DNA of 64,000 nucleotides. It comes from Fibrella arboris (lineage in GTDB: Bacteria; Bacteroidota; Bacteroidia; Cytophagales; Spirosomataceae). This document shows positions 36,158 through 45,088 of this stretch, piece by piece. Under the pieces are notes generated by a model. That model worked only from the letters and a program-made list of their open reading frames with translations, did not search any database and was not told where the DNA came from. Every line of letters begins with the position of its first letter. Position 1 is the first letter of the stretch. The stretch covers positions 558,001-622,000 of the forward strand of contig NZ_JBGGWE010000002.1 in the NCBI RefSeq assembly GCF_041321095.1, written 5' to 3'. The translations under genes were made by a program, and so were the position numbers.

Positions 36158-37018
36158 ATGACCGCTCCCATTCGCATTGCCCTTCAGAAATCGGGTAGAC
36201 TCAGCGAAGATTCATATCAATTGTTTAAAGCCTGCGGCATCCGTTTCGATTACGGCACAGGCAAACTCAAATCCGTTTCGTCGAACTTCCCTGCCGAATT
36301 CCTTTTCCTGCGCGACGATGATATTCCTGGGTACGTTGAAGATGGCGTAGCTGATCTCGGCATCGTGGGCGAAAACGTTTCCGTTGAAACAGGGCGCGAC
36401 GTAACCACGGTGCATCGGCTCGGCTTCTCGAAATGCCGCCTCTCGATTGCCATCCCACGCGGCGATACCTACAATGGCCTGGGCGACCTGGCTGGCAAAA
36501 GTATCGCTACCTCCTACCCCAATCTGCTGGGAACGTACCTGACCGAGCAAGGCATCAAAGCCGACATTCACGAGATCAGCGGGTCGGTCGAAATTGCGCC
36601 GAGCATCGGACTGGCGCAGGCCGTTTGCGACATCGTTTCGTCGGGGAGTACGCTGCTCAGCAATGGTCTGAAAGAGGTAGAGACGATCTTCCGCTCGGAG
36701 GCAATCATGATTGCCTATCCCGGTCTGTCGGCCGAAAAACAAACCCTGCTCGACCAGCTGCTGTTCCGAATCAATGCTGTGCAGGCGGCTAAAAATAACA
36801 AATACATTGTGCTCAATGCTCCCAACGCAGCCATTCCGGCCATTGCCGCGCTGCTGCCCGGCATGAAAGCCCCCACGGTGACCCCCCTGGCTACCGAGGG
36901 GTGGAGTTCAGTGCATTCGGTGATCAACGAAAATGCCTTCTGGGAAAACATCGAAGCCATTCGTGCCGCTGGCGCCGAAGGCATTCTGGTGGTTCCGATT
37001 GAGAAAATGATCAACTAG
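36158..37018 (+). CDS. hisG: ATP phosphoribosyltransferase, long form
   Basis: 286 residues: catalytic part plus the C-terminal ACT-like regulatory domain, so the long, histidine-inhibited form. It joins ATP to PRPP, the first step of histidine synthesis. Visible are IRIALQKSGRLSEDS, DIPGYVEDGVADLGIVGEN, CRLSIAIPRG, ISGSVEIAPSIGLAQAVCDIVSSGSTL (PRPP loop) and a regulatory segment ending IEKMIN. hisD follows after 39 bases. No other his gene is in the window. Confidence 0.96.
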   Translation: MTAPIRIALQKSGRLSEDSYQLFKACGIRFDYGTGKLKSVSSNFPAEFLFLRDDDIPGYVEDGVADLGIVGENVSVETGRDVTTVHRLGFSKCRLSIAIPRGDTYNGLGDLAGKSIATSYPNLLGTYLTEQGIKADIHEISGSVEIAPSIGLAQAVCDIVSSGSTLLSNGLKEVETIFRSEAIMIAYPGLSAEKQTLLDQLLFRINAVQAAKNNKYIVLNAPNAAIPAIAALLPGMKAPTVTPLATEGWSSVHSVINENAFWENIEAIRAAGAEGILVVPIEKMIN

Positions 37019-37057
37019 TGGAAACGCAACATCTTGCGGCTCTACTCCTACTGTACC

Positions 37058-38335
37058 ATGCAAATCATTCCATTTCCCGAACGTACCGAATGGCCCCGGT
37101 TGTTGGCCCGGCCTACACAGTCGTCAGCACAAATAGAAGCCGTAGTAGCACCGATCCTGACGCAGGTACGTACCCAGGGTGATGCCGCGTTGATCGAGTT
37201 GGCTCAACGCTTCGATCAAGTCGATTTATCTGTATCGGGACTAGCCGTTTTGTCTCAGGAGCTGGACGCCGCCGAGAGCCTGTTGAGCGATGAGCTGAAG
37301 GAGGCGATCCGGCAGGCCTACAACAACATCCGCACCTTTCACGAAGCGCAGAAACAGCCGGTCCAGAAAATTGAAACCATGCCCGGCGTTACCTGCTGGC
37401 GCAAAAGCGTCGGTATCGATAAGGTAGGCATCTACATTCCCGGCGGCACGGCCCCCCTGTTCAGCACCGTACTGATGCTGGGTGTTCCCGCGCAACTGGC
37501 GGGCTGTCGCGAAGTAATTCTCTGTTCGCCCAGCAACCATCCGGCCATCTACTTTGCAGCCAAACTGGTGGGCGTCACCAAGGTATTCCGCATCGGTGGT
37601 GCGCAGGCCATTGCAGCACTGGCCTATGGTACGGAGACTATTCCACAGGTGTACAAAATTTTCGGGCCCGGCAATCAATACGTGACCGCCGCCAAAATGC
37701 TGGTGGCTAAAGAAGGTACCGCCATTGACATGCCCGCTGGCCCCAGTGAAGTGGCCGTGTATGCCGACGATTCGGCTGTGCCCGCCTTCGTTGCCGCCGA
37801 TCTGCTCTCGCAGGCCGAACACGGTGCCGACAGTCAGGTGCTGCTGGTCTCGACAAGCAAGAAACTCCTCTCGTCAGTCAATCTGGTACTGAGCACACAG
37901 ATGGACCGGCTTCCGCGCCGCGATCTGGCGGCCAAAGCCATTGACAATAGCAAAGCCATTCTGGTCGAAACGCCCGCGGATGCCCTTGAGTTACTAAATC
38001 AGTACGCCGCCGAACACCTGATTTTAAGCGTGGAAAACGCCGAAACGGTGGCTGAGCAGATCACCAACGCTGGGTCTATCTTCCTGGGCAACTACACGCC
38101 CGAATCAGCTGGTGACTATGCGTCGGGTACCAACCATACCCTGCCAACCAACGGGTTTGCCCGGGCCTACAGTGGCGTGTCGCTGGATAGTTTCGTAAAG
38201 AAGATCACCATACAGCACATTTCGCCCGAAGGCATCCGAAACATCGGGCCCGTGGTAGAAGCTATGGCCGAAGCCGAATCGCTCGATGCCCACAAACGCG
38301 CCGTCAGCATCCGGCTGGCTTCGCTGGTGGATTGA
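37058..38335 (+). CDS. hisD: Histidinol dehydrogenase
   Basis: 425 residues from ATG 37058 (MQIIPFPERTEWPRLLARPTQ). The frame extends to 37034 but the family start is here. Oxidises histidinol to histidine in two NAD+-dependent steps with a bound Zn2+. Signatures are GIYIPGGTAPLFSTVLMLGVPAQLAGCREVILCSP, IGGAQAIAALAYGTETIPQVYKIFGPGNQYVTAAKMLV and DLLSQAEHGADSQV (metal and base His). In an intact his operon hisC usually follows; here the next region is a degenerate toxin-antitoxin locus. Confidence 0.96.
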   Translation: MQIIPFPERTEWPRLLARPTQSSAQIEAVVAPILTQVRTQGDAALIELAQRFDQVDLSVSGLAVLSQELDAAESLLSDELKEAIRQAYNNIRTFHEAQKQPVQKIETMPGVTCWRKSVGIDKVGIYIPGGTAPLFSTVLMLGVPAQLAGCREVILCSPSNHPAIYFAAKLVGVTKVFRIGGAQAIAALAYGTETIPQVYKIFGPGNQYVTAAKMLVAKEGTAIDMPAGPSEVAVYADDSAVPAFVAADLLSQAEHGADSQVLLVSTSKKLLSSVNLVLSTQMDRLPRRDLAAKAIDNSKAILVETPADALELLNQYAAEHLILSVENAETVAEQITNAGSIFLGNYTPESAGDYASGTNHTLPTNGFARAYSGVSLDSFVKKITIQHISPEGIRNIGPVVEAMAEAESLDAHKRAVSIRLASLVD

Positions 38336-38389
38336 TTTTGGCTGAAAGTTGTTACCTTGGTAATAGGTATTCACGTTTAGCAAGCAAGT

Positions 38390-38962
38390 GTGGTAGTCGT
38401 TACGATTGCAGTTGAGACGGCCGAAGACGAGGCACGGCTCATTGAGTTTCTGCCAACTGTACATGGGCAGGTAGTCTCTAAAGCTGAAAGAACTCAGCCT
38501 GTCAATGACATAGAGGCACGGAAGTAAGGATCTATATCTGCACTAAGACGGCTGGCTGCCCGAGGCGGTGCATCGTCATCTGGTGACGCCGCCGATTGGC
38601 AACGGGAGGTTAGAAGTTGGGATCGAGTGCTTGAATGGCTTAATCGGCCTACTATCAACTTTAGTGTTTCAGCTATTTCTCAGGTCGAGGTGCTTGGTTA
38701 TCATAAATTAACAGGTCGGGATAAGGAAGATTTTGACGATTTCTTTTCAAATACTCCGTCTTATCCCATAACTACCGAAATTATTCAGTTGGCAGTTACC
38801 GTGCATCAGCAGTGCAAACGGTCGCCCGCTGATGGTATTATTGCCGCGACCGCACGTAGTCATGGCCTGCCTGTTGTGACGCATCATGTCGACGATTTCT
38901 CGACAATTGATGGCCTGACGGTCATTTCATTAGCCGGTATTCTGGCAGAATCCGCTACTTAA
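38390..38962 (+). pseudogene. Decayed type II toxin-antitoxin locus (antitoxin plus PIN toxin, fused by deletion)
   Basis: One reading frame runs from the GTG at 38390 to 38962 with a single stop (TAA at 38525). The first part (VVVVTIAVETAEDEARLIEFLPTVHGQ...) is antitoxin-like. After the stop comes LRRLAARGGASSSGDAADWQREVRSWDRV, the typical antitoxin end, which runs straight into LEWLNRPTINFSVSAISQVEVLGYHKL of a VapC-like PIN toxin. The toxin lacks about its first 20 residues, including the catalytic Asp of the DTN motif, while later acidic residues (QVEVLG, SPADG, HVDDF) remain. A shorter frame 38627-38962 could be called a gene, but it is a truncated PIN domain. It lies between hisD and tex. 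Confidence 0.8.
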
Positions 38963-39051
38963 TCAGGCCGCATTGCGTCATAGAGGGCGGTTTCCTCGTT
39001 ATTTTTGGGGCAACGTACCTGCTGAAGCCATTGCTGGCAGCGCCCCTGACA

Positions 39052-41199
39052 ATGCCCCATCCTTACGAATCCCTCATTGCCAGTCGACTGAATCTGACGG
39101 CAAGATCCGTCGCCAATACCCTCGAACTCCTGACTGGTGGTGCCACCGTGCCCTTCATCGCCCGCTATCGAAAAGAAATGACCGGAGGCCTGGATGAAGT
39201 GCAGATCGCTACCATTCGCGACCTGGCCCAAAAGCTTGCCGACCTTGATAAGCGCCGCGAGGCCATTATCGCGACTATTACCGAACAGGGCAAACTTACG
39301 CCTGAGCTCCGCAAAAAGCTGGACGCTGCCGACTCGCTCACGGAGGTGGAGGACCTGTATTTACCCTACAAGCAAAAGCGCAAAACCCGCGCTATGCTGG
39401 CCATCGAACGCGGCCTGGAACCACTGGCCGACCGTATCTTTAGCCTTCGCGACCCCAATCCCGAACAAACAGCCAGTCGTTACCTGTCCGACAACGTACC
39501 CAGCCTGGCTGATGCCCTGCAAGGAGCCCGTGACATCATTGCCGAGCGCATCAGCGACGATGCTGACGCCCGCCAGCGCATCAGAACCCTGTTTGAGCGG
39601 GAAGCGATTATCCGGTCGACGGTCAAGAAAGGGAAAGATGCTGACGGGGCTAAATACAAAGACTATTTCGACTTTGCCGAGCCGCTCCGCAAGGTTCCCT
39701 CCCATCGGCTGCTGGCCTTGCGCCGGGGCGAGGCAGAGGGTATACTGAACGTTGGCATTGCCCCCGATGAAGAAGCGGCCCTTGACCGCCTCGACCGGCA
39801 GTTTGCAGGACGTACCTACGCTGGTGCCACGCGGGCCAGTCAGGAACAGATGGCACTGGCCATCAAAGACAGCTACAAACGCCTGCTACGTCCGGCATTG
39901 GAAACCGAATTTGATAACCTCTCAAAAGAGAAAGCCGATCAGGAAGCCATACGGATCTTTGCGGGAAATCTGCGCCAACTACTCCTCAGCCCACCGCTCG
40001 GTCAGCAGCGCGTGATGGCCATTGACCCCGGCTACCGTACGGGTTGCAAAACCGTTTGTCTGGATGCGCAGGGTAATCTGCTGGCCGATACCGTCCTGAA
40101 CCTATTTGCTTCTGACAGCGAAAAACAACGCGCGGCCCAAACCGTTCGGACGCTGATCGATAAGCACACCATCGACGCCATCGCGATTGGCAACGGTACG
40201 GCCGGACGAGAAACGGAATCGTTCGTTCAGCACCTCGATCTGGGCAAACCAATTGTAATGGTCAGTGAGCAGGGGGCTTCCATCTACTCGGCCTCGGAGG
40301 TAGCCCGGCAGGAATTCCCCGACAAAGACGTGACGGTTCGTGGAGCCGTCAGCATCGGGCGGCGACTGATGGACCCACTGGCCGAGTTGGTAAAAATTGA
40401 CCCGAAATCGATTGGTGTTGGGCAGTATCAGCACGACGTTGATCAGAATGGCTTGAAAAAGAGCCTGGACGATGTTGTCGAAAGCTGTGTAAACTCGGTG
40501 GGTGTTTCGCTCAATACGGCCAGTGCGTACCTGCTTCAATACGTATCCGGCTTAGGGCCGCAGCTAGCGCAGAACATCGTGGCCTACCGGGCGAAGGAAG
40601 GCGCTTTTAAAACGCGGGAGCAGCTTAAGAAAGTACCTCGTTTAGGGCCCAAAGCCTTTGAACAGGCGGCTGGCTTCCTCCGAATTACTGATGCCGGTAC
40701 CGATTCGGGTAAAAATCCGCTCGACAACTCGGCTGTTCACCCCGAACGCTATGAACTGGTGGGCCGCATGGCAGCTGATATGGGCTGTACCGTGGCTGAT
40801 TTGTTGAAGAAGCCAGACCTCCGCAAGCAGATCAAAGCTGAAAAATATGTGTCAGCCACCGTCGGCCTGCCCACGCTCACCGATATTCTGGCCGAACTGG
40901 AAAAACCCGGCCGCGACCCGCGCGAAGCCCTGACGGTTTTTAGTTACGACGACCGCGTAAAAACCATCACCGATCTGCATGAGGGCATGGTGCTGCCCGG
41001 CGTCGTTACCAACATTACTGCTTTTGGTGCCTTCGTCGATATTGGCGTGAAGCAGGACGGACTGGTTCATGTATCGCAGATGGCAAACCGGTTCATCACC
41101 GACCCGAATCAGGTAGTCAAAGTGCATCAGCAGGTCACGGTGAAGGTGCTGGAGGTAGATACCACGCGCAAACGAATTGCGTTATCCATGAAAATCTGA
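39052..41199 (+). CDS. tex: Tex-like transcription accessory / RNA-binding protein
   Basis: 715 residues from ATG 39052 (MPHPYESLIASRLNL). Full-length Tex: N-terminal helical domain (LLTGGATVPFIARYRKEMTGGLDEV), YqgF-like RNase-H fold (MAIDPGYRTGCKTVCLD, IAIGNGTAGRETESFV), helix-hairpin-helix (KVPRLGPKAFEQAAGFLRI) and a C-terminal S1 domain (EGMVLPGVVTNITAFGAFVDIGVKQDGLVHVSQMA). Tex binds nucleic acid and affects transcription and stress survival. The next gene begins 65 bases later after a weak 7-bp stem (41215-41240). Confidence 0.95.
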   Translation: MPHPYESLIASRLNLTARSVANTLELLTGGATVPFIARYRKEMTGGLDEVQIATIRDLAQKLADLDKRREAIIATITEQGKLTPELRKKLDAADSLTEVEDLYLPYKQKRKTRAMLAIERGLEPLADRIFSLRDPNPEQTASRYLSDNVPSLADALQGARDIIAERISDDADARQRIRTLFEREAIIRSTVKKGKDADGAKYKDYFDFAEPLRKVPSHRLLALRRGEAEGILNVGIAPDEEAALDRLDRQFAGRTYAGATRASQEQMALAIKDSYKRLLRPALETEFDNLSKEKADQEAIRIFAGNLRQLLLSPPLGQQRVMAIDPGYRTGCKTVCLDAQGNLLADTVLNLFASDSEKQRAAQTVRTLIDKHTIDAIAIGNGTAGRETESFVQHLDLGKPIVMVSEQGASIYSASEVARQEFPDKDVTVRGAVSIGRRLMDPLAELVKIDPKSIGVGQYQHDVDQNGLKKSLDDVVESCVNSVGVSLNTASAYLLQYVSGLGPQLAQNIVAYRAKEGAFKTREQLKKVPRLGPKAFEQAAGFLRITDAGTDSGKNPLDNSAVHPERYELVGRMAADMGCTVADLLKKPDLRKQIKAEKYVSATVGLPTLTDILAELEKPGRDPREALTVFSYDDRVKTITDLHEGMVLPGVVTNITAFGAFVDIGVKQDGLVHVSQMANRFITDPNQVVKVHQQVTVKVLEVDTTRKRIALSMKI

Positions 41200-41264
41200 T
41201 AGCTTGCAGTGATCGTTCAGGTCTACAACGGGGCCTGAACGTACCTAAAACCTACCCAATTGCT

Positions 41265-41870
41265 ATGCAGCAGATGTTTCCTCTTTTTTCTGCCGTACCT
41301 CGTTGGCTGGTTGGCAGCCTGCTTATTTTCGCCGCTTCCTGCAACTCGACTGGCCCGCTCTTCTCATCCAGCCGACCGGCTGCCAAACCGACCCGCTCAG
41401 GCGCTGCGAAGCCAACAGCTTCGAAAACGACCAAATCAGCGCCCCCGTTAAAATCTGTCGATTCCAAAACGTATATCAGCCGGTATGCACGGGAGGTAAT
41501 CAGCCAGGCACGTACCTATACCGGAACCCCTTATCGATCGGGCGGTAACACCTACGACGGCATAGACTGTTCAGGGCTGATCTGCTCGGCTTTTTCGGCT
41601 GTTGGTCTTAAAATGCCCCGTATTTCGTGGCAACAGTCTGAGGTAGGCTATGAAGTTGACGTGTCAGAGATAAAACCCGGCGACCTCATCTTCTTCGTGC
41701 CCGACCACGGCAAGGCCGGGTACGTCTCCCACGCCGCCATTGTTACGGAAGTGCGCGGCGAAAACGACATCCGCTTCATTCACGCCTCCTCATCACGCGG
41801 CGTTCGTGAAGACAACCTCTACGCCAATTACTTCAAAGGCCGGTTTGTGAAAGCATTGCGACCATTCTGA
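41265..41870 (+). CDS. NlpC/P60 family lipoprotein (C40 peptidase)
   Basis: 201 residues. The signal ends in a lipobox (LIFAASC, Cys 26), so it is a lipoprotein, and a Ser/Thr/Lys-rich linker precedes the peptidase domain. The catalytic Cys 102 is in YDGIDCSGLICSAF, His 156 in YVSHAAIVTEV and a third polar residue (His 173) in FIHASSSRG. NlpC/P60 enzymes cut gamma-D-glutamyl-diaminopimelate bonds in cell-wall peptides, so this is a periplasmic peptidoglycan hydrolase. A 16-bp perfect terminator follows. Confidence 0.93.
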   Translation: MQQMFPLFSAVPRWLVGSLLIFAASCNSTGPLFSSSRPAAKPTRSGAAKPTASKTTKSAPPLKSVDSKTYISRYAREVISQARTYTGTPYRSGGNTYDGIDCSGLICSAFSAVGLKMPRISWQQSEVGYEVDVSEIKPGDLIFFVPDHGKAGYVSHAAIVTEVRGENDIRFIHASSSRGVREDNLYANYFKGRFVKALRPF

Positions 41871-41929
41871 CAATCACGCTAGCATGGGGCTTGTTGCCTT
41901 CATCTGACAGGCAGCAGTACCTGACAAGC

Positions 41930-41964
41930 AAAAGCCCTGAAAACATGGTGTTTTCAGGGCTTTT
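41930..41964 (+). terminator. 16-bp perfect hairpin terminator of the NlpC/P60 gene
   Basis: Arms 41930-41945 and 41949-41964 pair perfectly with a 3-base loop and a closing T-run (TTTT). It separates the lipoprotein gene from tRNA-Ala on the opposite strand. Confidence 0.9.
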
Positions 41965-41973
41965 CAATGGAGG

Positions 41974-42048
<75 letters not shown>

Positions 42049-42123
42049 TTGCGCCTGCAAAACTAGGGTTTTTCAACTATCCTGTCAAGCAAGCCCGGCG
42101 AAAAATATCAGTTTCATTGCTGG

Positions 42124-42615
42124 CTACGACTCAATCATCTCAGCATCAGCGATGATATAATTCAACTCGTAGATATTATCAGCGTTTAGTTTTAGCGTTC
42201 CGCGGAATGTACGGCGTTCGTCGGTCTTGAACTTACGGCCTGGCTTTTTGAACTTCAGCGATACCACTGATTCGGGGCCAGCACCACCGCAGAAGAAACA
42301 GGCCGAATACGGAAACGCCGATAGTACATACACATTTGACTCCAGGTCGACCGGAAGCACGTACCCCGTCAGCTCAACGGGCTTACCGCTCATCTTCTGA
42401 ATGGCAGGACCAAACGTCGGGTAAAGCATGTAAACCGACTCTTCGGCATACCATTTTTTCTTGAACGTTACGTCTCTAAGCGCTTCCCAGGACAATTTCA
42501 CAGGGTCAGCTACCGTTGGCCTTGTTGACACTGGCGCCACGGATGACGTGACAACCGGACGAAAACTCACCAACCCAATACACAGAAAGACAACGACAAC
42601 GATGAAGCGTGGCAT
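42124..42615 (-). CDS. Exported conserved hypothetical protein (DUF3299-like)
   Basis: 163 residues with an N-terminal signal or anchor (MPRFIVVVVFLCIGLVSF). The mature part begins with WEALRDVTFKKKW and holds the sequence VELTGYVLPVDLESNVYVLSAFPYSACFFCGGAGPESVVSLKF, in which a Cys-x-x-Cys pair (ACFFCG) could bind metal or form a disulfide. It resembles DUF3299-type secreted proteins (GYxIPLD...), but this is memory, not a search. It diverges from the histidine kinase gene at 42702. Confidence 0.75.
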   Translation of the reverse strand: MPRFIVVVVFLCIGLVSFRPVVTSSVAPVSTRPTVADPVKLSWEALRDVTFKKKWYAEESVYMLYPTFGPAIQKMSGKPVELTGYVLPVDLESNVYVLSAFPYSACFFCGGAGPESVVSLKFKKPGRKFKTDERRTFRGTLKLNADNIYELNYIIADAEMIES

Positions 42616-42701
42616 ACTTAAGTAGGTTTTTTGAGGAACTGTAAAGTAAATGTGTAAAGTTTATTAGTTTTACTGCTAACAACGCGTCCAGCTAGAAGCC
42701 A

Positions 42702-44261
42702 GTGCCCGTTTTACTCAACGACCATCCCGACTTATCGCCTGCCAGCCCTACACAAGCGGAGCCTATCCGGCTCACCCGCCTGTACACAGCTACGCTGCTT
42801 GGCCTAGCCCTGCTGTTAACGATAGCTGAAGTGATTACACAGTGGCAAATTGATAAGTTCCAGGACGAGTTATCGGTTATTCGTTATACGGCTATTCAAC
42901 GGCACCAGAGCCAGCAAATTGCCAAAAAAGCCATTCAACTAGCCGACACCCACGACTCGCTCACCTTTCGGGCCATCCAACGCGAATTGGGCACCCTTTT
43001 TCGGGTTGTCGAGCAGTTGCATCTCGACGGGCGGCGTGGCGTATTGCGGGATTCAACCGGGCAGCGCTCAACCCGAATTATTGAGAACAGTTCTGAGGTG
43101 GAGCTACGCTACGCTAATGTGAAGCCCCATTTCGAAGCCTTGCAGGTCAGCATTCGCCAACTGAGCGCGCTTAGCGGACCCGAACAAATGAAGCGGCCTG
43201 CCGCACAGGCCAGCTTGAACCTACTGCTCGCCAACGAAACGCCTTTCCTGGAAAAAGTTGATCTGGTTGTTCGGCAACACACCGCTGAACTCCGCCAGAA
43301 TCTAAACAGGCTTCAACGGGTTGAGTTATGGCTGCACTTGCTGACGCTCTGTATGCTTGCCGCTATCGCTTACTTTGTGTACCGGCCTGCAGCCCGTCGG
43401 TTACGGCAAACGATAGACCGGCTGGTGGCCGCCGAAAAACGTACCACCGATGTAAACCGGAAATTAACCAGTACCAATAAATCGTTGAAAAAAGCGCGCC
43501 AACAGCTTTTCGACGCCACAAAACTTCAGTTCCAGCAGCAGATCAACGAGCAGAAATCACGGACCGCTTATTTGATGGCCGGGCAGGAAGAAGAGCGCAA
43601 ACGCCTCTCGCGTGAACTGCACGATGGCCTGGGGCAGATGTTGACGGCCATTAAGCTACAGGTTGAAGGACTGGAGACCCGGTTGACGAATGAGGGAGTC
43701 ACCACCGCAAACTTATCGCCGCTCAAAACGTTAATAACGCAGACGATCCAGGAAACCAGGTCAATCTCAAACAACCTGATGCCCAGCGTACTAAGTGACT
43801 TTGGGCTAATTCCGGGATTACGCATGCTGGTCGATAGTCACAACCGCCCGGACAATGAATCGGCGCATCAGCTGAGGGTCACCCTGGAGGCCGATGAATG
43901 GCTTGCCGATACGACCCATCGGCTCGATAAAACAATTGAGATTACTCTATACCGCGTGTCTCAGGAAGCCGTCACCAACGCCATTCGACACGGTAAAGCC
44001 ACCCGGATTGACATTCAACTGTTTGAAAAAGATCAATACCTTCACCTAACCGTCACGGATAACGGAGCGGGCTTCAAGACGCAACGGTTATTAAAAGAAC
44101 CACATGGTCAAGGGGTACACAATATCCATGAGCGTATAAAACTGCTGAATGGTATCTTCAAATTAACCTCAACTCCAGGTAAAGGCACTAAACTGAAAGT
44201 CAGTATTCCCTACCACTCTCATTTGATATCTCACGATTATGATCAAACTAATGCTAGTTGA
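42702..44261 (+). CDS. NarL-type sensor histidine kinase
   Basis: 519 residues; start GTG at 42702. TM1 at about 24-44 and TM2 at about 207-226 bracket a periplasmic four-helix-like sensor (residues 46-205). A HAMP-like coiled coil follows, then the HisKA_3 box EEERKRLSRELHDGLGQML with phospho-accepting His 307, the ATPase N box SQEAVTNAIRHG and a DNGAGF G1 box with GQGVHNIHERIKLL. The response regulator gene overlaps the last 23 bases, so the pair is co-translated. The sensed signal is unknown. The upstream gap has a weak TAGTTTTA -7-like box near 42666. Confidence 0.92.
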   Translation: MPVLLNDHPDLSPASPTQAEPIRLTRLYTATLLGLALLLTIAEVITQWQIDKFQDELSVIRYTAIQRHQSQQIAKKAIQLADTHDSLTFRAIQRELGTLFRVVEQLHLDGRRGVLRDSTGQRSTRIIENSSEVELRYANVKPHFEALQVSIRQLSALSGPEQMKRPAAQASLNLLLANETPFLEKVDLVVRQHTAELRQNLNRLQRVELWLHLLTLCMLAAIAYFVYRPAARRLRQTIDRLVAAEKRTTDVNRKLTSTNKSLKKARQQLFDATKLQFQQQINEQKSRTAYLMAGQEEERKRLSRELHDGLGQMLTAIKLQVEGLETRLTNEGVTTANLSPLKTLITQTIQETRSISNNLMPSVLSDFGLIPGLRMLVDSHNRPDNESAHQLRVTLEADEWLADTTHRLDKTIEITLYRVSQEAVTNAIRHGKATRIDIQLFEKDQYLHLTVTDNGAGFKTQRLLKEPHGQGVHNIHERIKLLNGIFKLTSTPGKGTKLKVSIPYHSHLISHDYDQTNAS

Positions 44262-44913
44262 CGACCATGCCATTGTGCGTGACGGCGTCCGTTTATTACT
44301 TGAACAAAATGATGGACTAACCATCATTGATGAGGCCAATGATGGCGAAGAAGCGCTTGATAAACTGAAAGCGCATCAGGCAGCTAACACGTTGCCCGAT
44401 GTGGTGTTGCTCGATATTTCCCTACCGGGCATGTCAGGCATTCAGGCGGCACAGCATATCACACGGCTAAACAAAAACATTCGGGTGCTCATGCTGTCGA
44501 TGCACAATAATGAAGACTATATCCTGCGCGCTGTTGAAGCCGGTGCGATTGGCTATATTCTGAAAGATTCGTCGAGCGATGAAATGATCAAGGCCATCAA
44601 AACAGTGGCAGCGGGCGAAAAATACTTTAGTTCGCCAGTAGCCACGATCATTCTGAATGGCTATATGCAGCAGATGCGTAAAGATCCGGGCAGTACCGCC
44701 GGTGCTGGCAAAGCACGCCGGTCGAAGCTGTCGAAAAAAGAAAAGGAAATTCTAAGCCACCTGATCGAAGGCCTAAGCAGCCGACTGATCGCCGAAAAGC
44801 TGCAACTCAGCGTACGCACGGTCGATAACCACCGGGCCAACATGATGCGCCGGTTACAGGTACGCAACGCCGCTGAGCTGGTTCGCATGGCCGTCGAGGA
44901 AAAGCTTGTCTGA
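44239..44913 (+). CDS. LuxR/NarL-family response regulator
   Basis: 224 residues. The receiver has the acidic pocket Asp 8-9 (VDDHAIVRD), phospho-acceptor Asp 59 (LLDISLPG) and Lys 109 (YILKDSSSD). A Ser/Lys-rich linker leads to a LuxR helix-turn-helix (LSKKEKEILSHLIEGLSSRLIAEKLQLSVRTVDNHRANMMRRL). It overlaps the kinase gene by 23 bases. It probably controls the exported-protein genes downstream or elsewhere; no target site is evident. Confidence 0.95.
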   Translation: MIKLMLVDDHAIVRDGVRLLLEQNDGLTIIDEANDGEEALDKLKAHQAANTLPDVVLLDISLPGMSGIQAAQHITRLNKNIRVLMLSMHNNEDYILRAVEAGAIGYILKDSSSDEMIKAIKTVAAGEKYFSSPVATIILNGYMQQMRKDPGSTAGAGKARRSKLSKKEKEILSHLIEGLSSRLIAEKLQLSVRTVDNHRANMMRRLQVRNAAELVRMAVEEKLV

Positions 44914-45031
44914 CCGACGCCTACCTCGACCTATCCCCGGCTGATAGACAGGCCGTTGCAGGTCATGATCGGCTAGGTTGATCTGTACGCAGACAATGCA
45001 CCGATCGGGTTAAATTCTTGATTAAAACAGA

Positions 45032-45088
45032 AGCCATAAGGCTCGGGTACGTTGGCGTTTCAAGCGAACATTCCCGAACTTTATGGCT
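45032..45088 (+). promoter_or_regulatory. Inverted repeat covering the start of the Gly-rich protein gene
   Basis: Arms 45032-45047 and 45073-45088 pair at 15 of 16 positions in RNA (one G-U, one C-A mismatch). The right arm holds the ATG at 45083. The loop begins with GGTACGT (45046-45052). Confidence 0.5.

Noticed and set aside
38627..38962. Functional VapC-type toxin
   Set aside because: The first catalytic Asp region is missing and the frame continues upstream into antitoxin sequence, so it is a remnant.
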